Shown: positions 24,752 to 32,514 of the stretch, piece by piece | Numbering within the stretch: the first letter of the stretch is position 1 | Layout: every line of letters starts with the position of its first letter | Assembly (NCBI RefSeq): GCF_000974445.1 | Contig: NZ_BBOJ01000020.1 | Location: 62,001-126,000 of the forward strand | Direction: 5' to 3' | From: Lentzea aerocolonigenes | GTDB taxonomy: Bacteria > Actinomycetota > Actinomycetes > Mycobacteriales > Pseudonocardiaceae | Length of the DNA: 64,000 nucleotides | Made by a program: the position numbers and the translations under genes | Notes under the pieces: model-generated | Databases searched by the model: none | Told to the model about the DNA's origin: nothing | The model's input: the letters and a program-made list of their open reading frames with translations, nothing else

Positions 24752-25360
24752 TCAAGCATCGCCTGCGGCACTCGGGATTCGGTTGTACCGCAGTCCAGCG
24801 ATGACCAGTGAGACGACGGCGTCGAACGCGTCCTGAATGTGAGGATCCCCCCACTCCTGAGCGTGCGCCGGGTGGTGGAACTTCTCGGTCGCGTCCCACA
24901 CCGCCAGAGCCGTCTTCGGCACGTCGTCGGTCACGAACTCCTGGGTATCCACTCCCGCCTGAATGATGCGAGCGACCTGCCCCACCAGGTGGTCGACGTG
25001 GTACTCGGGGATGTTCTGGCTCTCGCTCACCAGCACCCGGAACGTCGCGAACAGCTCCGGCTCGTCGACGTGCGAGTGCCTCTTGCGGTCGAAGAGCTTC
25101 TGCAGCCAGGCCCGCAACGTCTCGGCGGCGGTGAGGCCCTGGTCGAACCTCGGCTCCATCGCGACGTGGATGGCGTCGAGCCAGCGCCGCGTCACGGCCT
25201 CGCGCAACGCGGCCTTGGTCGGGAAGTGGCGGTAGACGCTGCCGTGGCTGACCCCGAGCGCCTTGGCGACGTCGACCACCGTCGCCTTGGCGGGGCCGTA
25301 CCTGCGCAGCACCTCTTCGGTAGCCGCGAGGATCGCCTCCGACGTCAACGCCTCCGCCAC
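24752..25360 (-). CDS. TetR family transcriptional regulator
   Basis: Regulator of 202 residues. Residues 8-55 form the TetR helix-turn-helix (ILAATEEVLRRYG, VAKALGVSHGSVYRHFPTKAALREAV). The C-terminal ligand domain is helical and family-specific. It follows the aldo/keto reductase gene by 4 bases, so the two form an operon, and the long dyad upstream of that operon (26389-26418) is its probable operator. The effector ligand is unknown. Confidence 0.88.
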   Translation of the reverse strand: MAEALTSEAILAATEEVLRRYGPAKATVVDVAKALGVSHGSVYRHFPTKAALREAVTRRWLDAIHVAMEPRFDQGLTAAETLRAWLQKLFDRKRHSHVDEPELFATFRVLVSESQNIPEYHVDHLVGQVARIIQAGVDTQEFVTDDVPKTALAVWDATEKFHHPAHAQEWGDPHIQDAFDAVVSLVIAGLRYNRIPSAAGDA

Positions 25361-25364
25361 GTAC

Positions 25365-26345
25365 TCACCTCTCGCTGTCCAAGAAGGCCATCATCGCGGT
25401 CGGGTACCGAGTGCCCGCAGCGGCCCCTGCAGGAACAGCAGCCTCGATCTCCTGCAGTTCCCGTTCGGTGAACGTCACGTCGACGGCACCGATCGCCTCG
25501 CTCAGCCTCGCACGCTTGGTCGTGCCGACGAGAGGCACCACGTCCTCTCCGCGTGCCGCGACCCACGCGATCGCGAGCTGCGCGACCGTGACGCCCTTGT
25601 TCTGCGCGATCTGGTTGAGCTTCTCGACGAGCGCCTGGTTGTGGATCAGGTTGTCGCCCTGGAACCGAGGCGTGTGGACGCGGTAGTCGCCGCCGATAGC
25701 GGGCGGAGTGGCCGAGATCAGGCCGCGCGACAGCACCCCGTACGCGGTGATGCTGATGCCGAGCTCGCGCGTGGTCTGCAGGATCTCTCGCTCCACGCCG
25801 CGTTCGAGCAACCCGTACTCGATCTGGAGGTCGACGATCGGGTGGACGGCGTGGGCACGGCGGATGGTCTCCGCACCGACCTCGGACAGGCCGATGTGCC
25901 GGACGTACCCCTTCTCGATCTGCTCGGCGATCGCGCCGACGGTCTCCTCGATCGGCACGTTCGGGTCGAGCCGGGCGGGCCGGTAGATGTCGACGTGGTC
26001 GGTGCCGAGCCGCTCCAGCGAGTACGCCAGGAAGTTGGCCACGGCGGCCGGCCTGGTGTCGAACCCGATGAACGCGCCGTCGGCGTCGCGCATGCCGCCG
26101 AACTTGACGCTGAGCTGCACCTCGTCGCGGCGGCCCTTGATCGCCTCGTTGATGAGCAGCTCGTTGTGCCCCATGCCGTAGAAGTCACCGGTGTCGAGCA
26201 ACGTGACGCCCGCGTCCATCGCCGCGTGGATGGTCGCGATGCTTTCGTCCCGGTCGGCGGGGCCGTAGGCGTCGGACATGCCCATGCAGCCCAGCCCGAT
26301 GGCGGACACGATCGGGCCGGTGGCTCCGAGCTGACGCTTCTGCAT
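25365..26345 (-). CDS. aldo/keto reductase
   Basis: NADPH-dependent oxidoreductase of 326 residues with a TIM barrel of the AKR11/13 type. Seen are QLGATGPIVSAIGLGCMGMSDAYG, the catalytic DTGDFYGMGHNE (Asp, Tyr), the lysine strand VQLSVKFGGM and the HVDIYRPARLDPNVPIEET region; the usual YQxH-like histidine is replaced by a YRPARLD motif. The nucleotide-phosphate loop is PLVGTTKRARLSEAIGA. Such enzymes reduce quinones, aldehydes or drugs. Co-transcribed with its TetR regulator, suggesting induction by a xenobiotic-like ligand. Confidence 0.88.
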   Translation of the reverse strand: MQKRQLGATGPIVSAIGLGCMGMSDAYGPADRDESIATIHAAMDAGVTLLDTGDFYGMGHNELLINEAIKGRRDEVQLSVKFGGMRDADGAFIGFDTRPAAVANFLAYSLERLGTDHVDIYRPARLDPNVPIEETVGAIAEQIEKGYVRHIGLSEVGAETIRRAHAVHPIVDLQIEYGLLERGVEREILQTTRELGISITAYGVLSRGLISATPPAIGGDYRVHTPRFQGDNLIHNQALVEKLNQIAQNKGVTVAQLAIAWVAARGEDVVPLVGTTKRARLSEAIGAVDVTFTERELQEIEAAVPAGAAAGTRYPTAMMAFLDSER

Positions 26346-26388
26346 TCCCGAACTCCTTCTCCTCTTCGGTGACTCCACCCTGCCCGAT

Positions 26389-26418
26389 GGACTGACAGAT
26401 TTCAATATCTGTCAGTCC
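26389..26418. promoter_or_regulatory. 30-bp dyad, probable TetR operator
   Basis: GGACTGACAGAT (26389-26400) and ATCTGTCAGTCC (26407-26418) are perfect 12-base arms with a 6-base spacer. It lies 44 bases upstream of the aldo/keto reductase ATG. Size and position fit a TetR-family operator and suggest autoregulation of the reductase-TetR operon. Confidence 0.7.
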
Positions 26419-26434
26419 ATAGTTGTTGGGACGA

Positions 26435-26463
26435 TTGACAAAAATGTTTTGAACGTTCAAAGT
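26435..26463 (+). promoter_or_regulatory. promoter with overlapping dyad upstream of the ArsR-like gene
   Basis: A consensus -35 TTGACA at 26435-26440 is followed 17 bases on by a weak -10 CAAAGT (26458-26463). The 14-base palindrome TTTGAACGTTCAAA (26448-26461) fills the spacer and -10 region, the right place for a repressor site. The expected start point is close to the ATG at 26474, and no ribosome binding site is seen. Confidence 0.5.
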
Positions 26464-26473
26464 TGTTTTTGCG

Positions 26474-27016
26474 ATGAGAGACGTGATCTACCTGGACCGG
26501 ATGGAGCAGGCAGAGACCCTGCTCAAGCCGCAGCGCGTGGAGGTGCTGCGGCAGCTCGCCGCGCCGCGTTCGTGCACCGAGGTCGCCGAGGTGCTCGACC
26601 AGACGCCGCAACGCGTGCACTACCACGTGAAACAGCTGGTCAAGGCCGGTCTCGCGACCCAGGTCGCCGAACGCAGGGTGCGCGGCGTCCAAGAAGGCCT
26701 CTACCAGGCGGTGGCGCGGTCGTACTGGCTGTCGCCGCGACTGGTCGGCCGGATCGGTTCGCGCGACGAACTCGCGCTGGGGCACCTCGTGGACCTCGCC
26801 GAGCAGATCCAGGTCGACGTGGCGGCGCTGGACCGGTCGTCCGAACTGCCGTCAGTGGGCGTGTCCGGCGAGATCCGCGTCCGCCCGGAAGACCGCCAGC
26901 AGTTCCTCGCCGAGCTGCAGACGACGTTGCAGGACCTCTTCACCCGATACGGCGGCGCGGAAGGGGATGCGTTCCGCATCGCGCTCGCCTGCTACCCGAA
27001 GGGAGACAACCGATGA
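26474..27016 (+). CDS. ArsR-like winged-helix regulator
   Basis: Regulator of 180 residues. The winged helix spans about residues 10-80 (LLKPQRVEVLRQLAAPRSCTEVAEVLDQTPQRVHYHVKQLVKAGL). The C-terminal half lacks the metal-binding cysteines of classical ArsR proteins and probably binds an organic ligand or dimerises only. Its stop overlaps the start of the SRPBCC gene (ATGA), an arrangement often seen for ArsR-SRPBCC pairs. The palindrome in its promoter is a likely autoregulatory site. Confidence 0.82.
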   Translation: MRDVIYLDRMEQAETLLKPQRVEVLRQLAAPRSCTEVAEVLDQTPQRVHYHVKQLVKAGLATQVAERRVRGVQEGLYQAVARSYWLSPRLVGRIGSRDELALGHLVDLAEQIQVDVAALDRSSELPSVGVSGEIRVRPEDRQQFLAELQTTLQDLFTRYGGAEGDAFRIALACYPKGDNR

Positions 27017-27879
27017 GCACGGGAGTTGTCCGCGTTCGCACCACCGCGCCCGTCGCCCGCGTCTACGAGGCCTTGACGACCACCGAGGGCCTGCGGACGT
27101 GGCTCGCCGAGCACGCCGCCGTGGACCTCGCGCAGGGGACGTTCGAGTTCTGGGGGCGCTACACGCCGGAAGGTGAGCGGGGCCGGCAGAAGCTCCTGAG
27201 CGTCGACGACACGTCGGTGAGCTTCTCGTGGTTCTTCTTCGACGAGAACTACACGGTCTCGCTCGGGATCGAGGAACGCGACGGCGAGACGGTGATCGCC
27301 ATGACGCAGTCCCCGTACCCGTCCTGGGGCCCGGGAGACGACCAGGCCGAGATCGTCCAGACGTTCTGGGCACTCGTGCTGGCGAACCTGGTCGAGCACG
27401 TCGAGGGCAGGCCGGTGTTCGGGTTCTGCGACTTCTCGACGCCCGAGCAGCGGTTCGAGACCGACATCGCGGCTTCCCCCGAGGCGATCATCGACGCGCT
27501 GATCGACCCGGACGTGTTCGCGCGGTGGTTCGGAGCCCGCATGGAGATCGAGCCGCACGTCGGCGGCCGGTGGACGATGGGCAGCCTCGAGACCGACGAG
27601 ACGCCGGCGAAGATCCTCGCTTTGGACTCGGAGCACTTCACGCTGGAGTTCCAGGAGGGGATGGTCGCGTCCTGGGAGCTGAAGGGCTCCGAGGGCAAGA
27701 CGCACCTGACGTTCGTGCAGAGCGGGTTCGACGCCGCCAACCCGCCGTACGGGCCGTGGCTGGGCTGGCTCAGCGGGTTCGCGGACCTCAAGCGCATGCT
27801 GGAGGTGCCGAACTGGCGTCCGATGTGGCACTCGATGGAGATGCCTGGCCTGCCCGACGGCGTTCTCACTCTTGAATGA
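27013..27879 (+). CDS. SRPBCC (AHSA1-like) protein, two domains
   Basis: Protein of 288 residues with two AHSA1/START-like halves. The first begins VRVRTTAPVARVYEALTTTEGLRTWLAEHA; the second begins FETDIAASPEAIIDALIDPDVFARWFGARMEIEPHVGGRW and continues as WTMGSL, ILALDSEHFTLEF and THLTFVQSGF. The fold forms a deep hydrophobic pocket that binds lipids, polyketides or similar ligands. Coupled to the preceding ArsR-like regulator. Biological substrate unknown. Confidence 0.82.
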   Translation: MSTGVVRVRTTAPVARVYEALTTTEGLRTWLAEHAAVDLAQGTFEFWGRYTPEGERGRQKLLSVDDTSVSFSWFFFDENYTVSLGIEERDGETVIAMTQSPYPSWGPGDDQAEIVQTFWALVLANLVEHVEGRPVFGFCDFSTPEQRFETDIAASPEAIIDALIDPDVFARWFGARMEIEPHVGGRWTMGSLETDETPAKILALDSEHFTLEFQEGMVASWELKGSEGKTHLTFVQSGFDAANPPYGPWLGWLSGFADLKRMLEVPNWRPMWHSMEMPGLPDGVLTLE

Positions 27880-27894
27880 TCGGGCGTGAAACAG

Positions 27895-27930
27895 CGGGTG
27901 AGAGCCAGATCATTCGGTTCTCACCCGTTT
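27895..27930 (+). terminator. intrinsic terminator after the SRPBCC gene
   Basis: CGGGTGAGAGCC (27895-27906) pairs with GGTTCTCACCCG (27916-27927), with one G-U pair, around a 9-base loop, and TTT follows. It lies 15 bases after the stop of the SRPBCC gene. Confidence 0.75.
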
Positions 27931-27972
27931 GCGCCTGTCTTTCATCGGCGGCGGATCGATATCGTTAAGTTC

Positions 27973-28050
27973 GTGCTCGATTCAGCCCGCATCGCCGTTG
28001 CCAGTTTGCTGATCGCCTTCTCCGTGACGGCGTCGATCTTGTTCAGCTAG
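27973..28050 (+). CDS. possible 25-residue hydrophobic peptide
   Basis: A GTG-initiated frame of 25 codons encodes a peptide that is nearly all one membrane helix (VASLLIAFSVTASILFS). It follows an AT-rich stretch (ATATCGTTAAG) that could hold a -10 box, but there is no clear ribosome binding site. Its stop overlaps the stop of the converging VTT gene. It could be a small membrane protein or chance. Confidence 0.25.
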   Translation: MLDSARIAVASLLIAFSVTASILFS

Positions 28051-28571
28051 AACCAGGCCATGATCACGGCCGGCGAGGCCGCGAGGAAGCTGAACCTCGC
28101 GAAGCGGCCCGCCATGCCGGTCACGACGAACATCGCCGTGGACATGCCCGCGAACCCGGCGAGAACACTCGTCGCCATGAACGGCGGCACCCCTACCAGT
28201 GAACTCACCGCGTGCGTGCCGGCCATCCAGTTCGGGTGCGCCCGGCACCTCACGTGGATCCAGGCGTTCCAGCGGTGGACGCGCGTGCCCGGCCCGAACC
28301 AGCGCTTCAGCCGTGACGGCTTGTCCTTCGGCTTGAGGTGCAGGAACTTCGGCAGGTGGATGTCGCCGCGCGCCGCGTAGAAGTAGAGCAGCTTGCCCAG
28401 CACCTGGCCGACGGCCACGGCGAGGCCGACGATCCAGAACGAGACGTCCGGCCAGCGCGTGCAGAGTCCCAGCACGAACATCTCGATGCTGATCAGGGGA
28501 ACCACCGCTGAGCCGAGCGCGACCCCGAAGGCGAGGCCAACCAAGGCGAGCACCCGCCCGAGGCTACACAC
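28047..28571 (-). CDS. small VTT/SNARE-associated-like membrane protein
   Basis: Membrane protein of about 174 residues resembling a shortened DedA/VTT-type protein. Helices are seen at about 9-35 (VLALVGLAFGVALGSAVVPLISIEMFVLG), 45-68 (FWIVGLAVAVGQVLGKLLYFYAA), 125-140 and 145-172. The central loop is basic and carries KRWFGPGTRVHRWNAWIHV. The conserved acidic/glycine element before helix 2 matches the family (GQVLGKLLYFYAARG). Function unknown; DedA relatives act in lipid flipping and envelope homeostasis. It starts 3 bases after the GNAT gene. Confidence 0.62.
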   Translation of the reverse strand: MCSLGRVLALVGLAFGVALGSAVVPLISIEMFVLGLCTRWPDVSFWIVGLAVAVGQVLGKLLYFYAARGDIHLPKFLHLKPKDKPSRLKRWFGPGTRVHRWNAWIHVRCRAHPNWMAGTHAVSSLVGVPPFMATSVLAGFAGMSTAMFVVTGMAGRFARFSFLAASPAVIMAWF

Positions 28572-28574
28572 ATC

Positions 28575-29117
28575 TCAGTCGCCGAGGCGGACCTCCAGCG
28601 GCCCGGACACCCGGATCTCGCGCAACGGACGCCCGCCCGCGTCCAACGTGCGGACCGTGCCGTCACCCGTCCAGCCGAGTCGTTCGTAGAAGTTGCGCGA
28701 CGCCTTGTCGGCCTCGGGCACCCACGCGATGCCCCGCGTCGCGCCCGCCTCGCTCAGGCGCCTGCACGCTTCCGCGACCAGCCGCGTGCCGTGACCGCGA
28801 CGCCCCCAGCGCGGTTCGACGAGAACACTGAGCAGTGCGGTCGTGGCGGCGTCCTGCGGCAGCGACCCGTCGGCCTTGGCGACCTCGTCGTCCGGCGCCT
28901 TGCTGGCGACGACGAACCCGACGGTCCACTCCCCTTCGACGGCCTTGAGCACTGCTCCCTGCTGGACTGCCAGCCCCCACGCCTCGTCGGTGTCGAGCGT
29001 GTCAAGCACCTCCGGCGGCAACAGCTGGGCGTAGGCGAGGCGCCACGTCTCCCGGTGGATGCGGACGATCTCGGGAAGATCAGCTGCGGTGGCGGTGTGC
29101 ACGCCGGCGTCGGCCAT
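28575..29117 (-). CDS. GNAT family N-acetyltransferase
   Basis: Acetyltransferase of 180 residues. The N-terminal part (TAADLPEIVRIHRETWRLAYAQLLP) has the RimI-like opening. The acetyl-CoA site reads LLSVLVEPRWGRRGHGTRLVAEACRRL, followed by GIAWVPEADKASRNFYERLGWTGDG. Substrate unknown. It lies upstream of the VTT gene in the same unit and is divergent from the YcaQ-like gene. Confidence 0.8.
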   Translation of the reverse strand: MADAGVHTATAADLPEIVRIHRETWRLAYAQLLPPEVLDTLDTDEAWGLAVQQGAVLKAVEGEWTVGFVVASKAPDDEVAKADGSLPQDAATTALLSVLVEPRWGRRGHGTRLVAEACRRLSEAGATRGIAWVPEADKASRNFYERLGWTGDGTVRTLDAGGRPLREIRVSGPLEVRLGD

Positions 29118-29187
29118 AACCGCACCTTATCGACGCCGCCGCGCAGAATTGTCAGGGGTGCGTGGCAACATCGGCCGGGTGCAGAGG

Positions 29188-30393
29188 ATGAGTGCGGACG
29201 TGGCCCGCCGGATCGCGCTGGGCGCGCAGGGTTTCACCGACCTGAGGCCGTCGGCGGCCACGCGCAGGCACCTGCAACGGGTGCTGTCGCGCGTGCAGCT
29301 GTTGCAGATCGACTCCGTGAACGTGGCCGTGCGCGCGCACTACATGCCGTTGTTCTCGCGGTTGGGTTCCTACGACCCGTCCCTGCTGGACGACGCGGCG
29401 TGGACCCACACATCGCGCAAGCCCCGCATGCTCGTCGAGACCTGGGCCCACGAGGCGTCATTGGTGCCGGTCCTCGACTGGCCGTTGTTCCACTCGGGAG
29501 CCAAGAAGCGCGGCTGGTGGCAGAACTACCAGGCGATCCTCGAACGCTCGCCCCAGCTCGTGGACGAGGTCCTGGCCGCGGTGAAGGAACTGGGCCCGAT
29601 CGGCGCCGGTGCCCTGGAGAAGGCCCTGGTCGGTGACTCGGGCCGGTCGAAGGGCCCGTGGTGGGACTGGTCCGAGGTCAAACGGGTGTGCGAGGTCCTG
29701 TTCGGCGTCGGCGTCCTGACCACGGGCACGCGCCGCTCGTTCGAACGGCTCTACGACCTCACCGAACGCGTGATCCCGCCGGAGGTTCTGGCGCAGAAGT
29801 GGACACCCGAGGAGGGCGCCCGCGAACTGGTCCTGCGCTCCGCCGTGGCCCTGGGCGTGGCCACCGAACCAGACCTGCGCGACTACTACCGCCTCGACCC
29901 GCGCCGCTCACAGGCGGCGGTGGCGTCCCTGGTGGAGGAAGGCGTCCTGGAACCGGTGTCGGTCGACGGCTGGCGAGGCGTCGGCTACCGGCACGTCGAG
30001 GCGAAGGCGCCGCGGCGGGTGGCAGGCCGCGCGTTGCTGTGCCCGTTCGACCCGCTGATCTGGGAACGCGCGCGAACCGAGCGCATCTTCGGCTTCCGGT
30101 ACCGCATCGAGATCTACGTGCCGGAGCCACGCCGGGTGCACGGCTACTACGTGTTCCCGTTCCTGCTGGACGGTCAGCTGGTGGGCCGCGTGGACCTGAA
30201 GGCGGACCGCGCGGCGGGGGTGCTGCGGGTGCAGTCGGCCTGGTCCGAGGAAGGTGTGGAGCGCCCGCGGGTGGCGGCGGAGCTGGCCGGGGAGCTGAAG
30301 CACATGGCTGAGTGGCTGGGACTGGAGGACGTGCTGGTGGTGCAGAAGGGGGATCTGGCGGCGGAACTGGCCGTGGCGGTCGCGCACGGCTGA
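29188..30393 (+). CDS. YcaQ-like winged-helix DNA glycosylase family protein
   Basis: Protein of 401 residues of the HTH_42/YcaQ (AlkX/AZL) family, whose members remove bulky or crosslinked bases such as those made by nitrogen mustards or azinomycin. Family marks are LRPSAATRRHLQRVLSRVQLLQIDSVNVAVRAHYMPLFSR at the start, the WTHTSRKPRMLVETWAHEASL region, and CPFDPLIWERARTERIFGFRYRIEIYVPEPRRVHGYYVFPFLLDG. The catalytic QxD-type glutamine appears as the LQIDSV motif. ATG 29188 is preferred; GTG codons at 29158 and 29179 are in frame. Confidence 0.82.
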   Translation: MSADVARRIALGAQGFTDLRPSAATRRHLQRVLSRVQLLQIDSVNVAVRAHYMPLFSRLGSYDPSLLDDAAWTHTSRKPRMLVETWAHEASLVPVLDWPLFHSGAKKRGWWQNYQAILERSPQLVDEVLAAVKELGPIGAGALEKALVGDSGRSKGPWWDWSEVKRVCEVLFGVGVLTTGTRRSFERLYDLTERVIPPEVLAQKWTPEEGARELVLRSAVALGVATEPDLRDYYRLDPRRSQAAVASLVEEGVLEPVSVDGWRGVGYRHVEAKAPRRVAGRALLCPFDPLIWERARTERIFGFRYRIEIYVPEPRRVHGYYVFPFLLDGQLVGRVDLKADRAAGVLRVQSAWSEEGVERPRVAAELAGELKHMAEWLGLEDVLVVQKGDLAAELAVAVAHG

Positions 30394-30449
30394 CCGCGCC
30401 GGTCTGGGAAGGCTCGGGCAAAGTCGTTTCGGATCGTCAGAGGCTCCGG

Positions 30450-30750
30450 TGCCGGTCTCACGGCGGCCGTCAGCGAGCGCCGCACGCTGACCGAATTTGC
30501 CGAAACCCCTTTCGTTCCACCGCGCTCAGCACCACCGACGGGGATCAGGCTCAGACCGGCGGGCCCTGCCAGCGCCAGCCGGTCTGCGGCTCACAGCCCG
30601 GCCTCACGACGCCCGCCAACGAGCGCCGAGCGACCTCGCCGACACCAAAGCCGACACCCCTTCCGTTCCGCCCCCGCTCAGCGCCACCGGCGAGAGTTCA
30701 GACCGGCGGTCCCTGCCAGCGCCAACCGGTCTGCGGCTCACGGCCGGGCA
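30450..30750. repeat. decayed about 147-bp tandem duplication of a gene 3' end
   Basis: Two copies, about 30471-30601 and 30617-30747, repeat at a period of about 147 bases. The second copy contains the last codons of the DinB-type gene. The first still encodes EPQTGWRWQGPPV and a stop on the minus strand, but is cut off from any gene. Part of a third copy is recognisable near 30447-30470. The stretch 30394-30697 is otherwise without a gene. Confidence 0.85.
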
Positions 30751-31276
30751 GGCTGGTGCGGTTGGTGGCCCACAGCAGCCCGGTCCAGGGATCCACGTCG
30801 AGATCGTCGTGGGGGAACATCCTCGCGAGCACGCGAGCACATACGTCGCGTTGCGGGTCGAGCCTCAGGCCGAGGCCGCGGGCGATGTCCTCGCCGTGCA
30901 CCAGCGCTTCGACGCAGCCCATGCCCGCGAAGTGCGCCGGGTCGGCCATGCCGGTGGGGTGGTAGGCGCGCACGGACGGCGGCGTCGTCCGCACGACCGA
31001 GGCGAGGATCCTGCCGCCGGTCACCGCGAACTCCAGCACTTCGGCCGGGCTCGCCTCTTCATCCGCGACGGCGAGGAACCGCACGTAGCGGGCATCGGGC
31101 TGGGCGACGAGCTGTGCCGCGTAGGACAACAGGCAGTCGCCGACGTGTTCAGCGGTCTGCCGGCAGTTCCACTCCCCCGTACCGGGCGAGATCACCCAGT
31201 CCCGGCCGGTCGCGGGGCCGAGCGTGTCGAGCAGGCAGGAGACAGCCGCGTCGAGGTCGTCAGCGGTTACCGTCAC
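30698..31276 (-). CDS. mycothiol-dependent maleylpyruvate isomerase-like DinB protein
   Basis: Protein of 192 residues with the DinB four-helix-bundle fold of the maleylpyruvate isomerase/TIGR03086 group. The probable metal ligands are in CRQTAEHVGDCL and EALVHGEDIARGL. The C-terminal WTGLLWATNRTSLPG plus the WRWQGPPV end closely resemble the protein encoded at 57700-58263, so the two are paralogues. Reaction unknown; mycothiol-dependent transferase or isomerase activity is typical. Its 3' end is duplicated downstream. Confidence 0.75.
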   Translation of the reverse strand: MTVTADDLDAAVSCLLDTLGPATGRDWVISPGTGEWNCRQTAEHVGDCLLSYAAQLVAQPDARYVRFLAVADEEASPAEVLEFAVTGGRILASVVRTTPPSVRAYHPTGMADPAHFAGMGCVEALVHGEDIARGLGLRLDPQRDVCARVLARMFPHDDLDVDPWTGLLWATNRTSLPGREPQTGWRWQGPPV

Positions 31277-31342
31277 CGCCGCAGAATAGTGCGCAGGGCG
31301 GACGCGTTGGACACGTCCGCCCTGGTCAACACCCCGGCAAGG

Positions 31343-31780
31343 TCAGGAGTGCAGCTCGATCGCCTTCCGCATGGTCTCGCGCGCCCGCCCGCGGTCCCCC
31401 GCGATGTCGTACGCGTACGCGAGCCGGAACCACGCCCGCCAGTCCTCCGGCGAGGCCTCGACCTCAGCCCTCCGTTCCTCGAACCACGAGTCGGCAGCGT
31501 CCCGGTCCACGCGCCCCGACGGCCGCCGGGGCAGGTGCGAGACGTCCGGCAGCAGCCCGTCCGCGTCGAGCTCGCGGGCCATCTTCTCGGTCTCCCAACC
31601 GAAACGCAGGTTGGAGTACACGAGCCACACGCCGAGCAGCGGCAGGATCAGCACGCCCACGCCGAGCAGCACGCCGACCACCGAGCCGGTCTGCAGCAGA
31701 GCCACCGCGCGGCCGGCGAGCAGGACGAAGTAGACCGCGAGCGCCGCGATCAGCACCCCGACCGTGATGCGAACCTTCAC
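31343..31780 (-). CDS. membrane protein with a C-terminal TPR-like helix pair
   Basis: Protein of 145 residues. Two membrane helices (about 5-25 and 33-55) are followed by a cytoplasmic part ending in a tetratricopeptide-like pair (WRAWFRLAYAYDIAGDRGRARETMRKAIEL). The same small protein is often found after dapB in related actinobacteria. Its start overlaps the dapB stop by 4 bases. Function unknown. Confidence 0.65.
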   Translation of the reverse strand: MKVRITVGVLIAALAVYFVLLAGRAVALLQTGSVVGVLLGVGVLILPLLGVWLVYSNLRFGWETEKMARELDADGLLPDVSHLPRRPSGRVDRDAADSWFEERRAEVEASPEDWRAWFRLAYAYDIAGDRGRARETMRKAIELHS

Positions 31781-32514
31781 AGGTCGAGGTACTTGTCGAG
31801 ACCGACCGCGAGACCGGGACGACCCACGATCTCCCGGACACCCAGGACCACGCCCGGCATGAACGACGTCCGGTGCAGCGAGTCCTGACGGATCGTCAGC
31901 GTCTCGCTCTCACCGCCGAACACGACCTCCTGGTGCGCGATCATCCCGGAGATCCGCAGCGAGTGGACCCGCACGCCGTCGACGACGGCACCGCGCGCGC
32001 CCGGCTCCTCCTGCGTGGTCGCGTCGGGCATCGGGTCCATGCCCTCACGCGCCGCCGCGATCAAACGAGCCGTGTGCGCCGCCGTGCCGGACGGGGCGTC
32101 CGCCTTGCGCGGGTGGTGCAGCTCGATGATCTCGGCCGACTCGTAGTAGCGGGCCGCGATCTCCGAGAAGCGCATCAGCAGGACGGCGCCGATGCCGAAG
32201 TTCGGCGCGACGAGCACGCCGACCTCCGGCTTGTCCGAAAGCAGGGCCTCGACCGCGGCCAGCTTCGCGTTGTCGAAACCGGAAGTGCCCACGACGCAGT
32301 GGATTCCGGCCGCGATGCAGAACTCCAGGTTCCCCATCACGACGTCGGGGTGCGTGAAGTCGACGACGACCTGCACCCCGGAGTCCACCAGGGCCTGCAA
32401 CGAGTCGTCGGCGTCGATCGCCGCCACGACCTCCATGTCCTTCGCGGCCTCGACCGCGCGGACGACCTCGGAACCCATGCGGCCCCGCGCGCCGAGAACT
32501 CCGACGCGAATCAT
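31777..32514 (-). CDS. dapB: 4-hydroxy-tetrahydrodipicolinate reductase
   Basis: NAD(P)H-dependent reductase of 245 residues, second dedicated step of lysine/diaminopimelate synthesis. The Rossmann motif is VGVLGARGRMGSEVV at the start, and the catalytic signature is IELHHPRKADAPSGTA. GTSGFDNAKL fits the substrate domain. Overlaps both neighbours by 4 bases. dapA lies 13 kb away next to rnj, so the two steps are in separate operons. Confidence 0.95.
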   Translation of the reverse strand: MIRVGVLGARGRMGSEVVRAVEAAKDMEVVAAIDADDSLQALVDSGVQVVVDFTHPDVVMGNLEFCIAAGIHCVVGTSGFDNAKLAAVEALLSDKPEVGVLVAPNFGIGAVLLMRFSEIAARYYESAEIIELHHPRKADAPSGTAAHTARLIAAAREGMDPMPDATTQEEPGARGAVVDGVRVHSLRISGMIAHQEVVFGGESETLTIRQDSLHRTSFMPGVVLGVREIVGRPGLAVGLDKYLDL

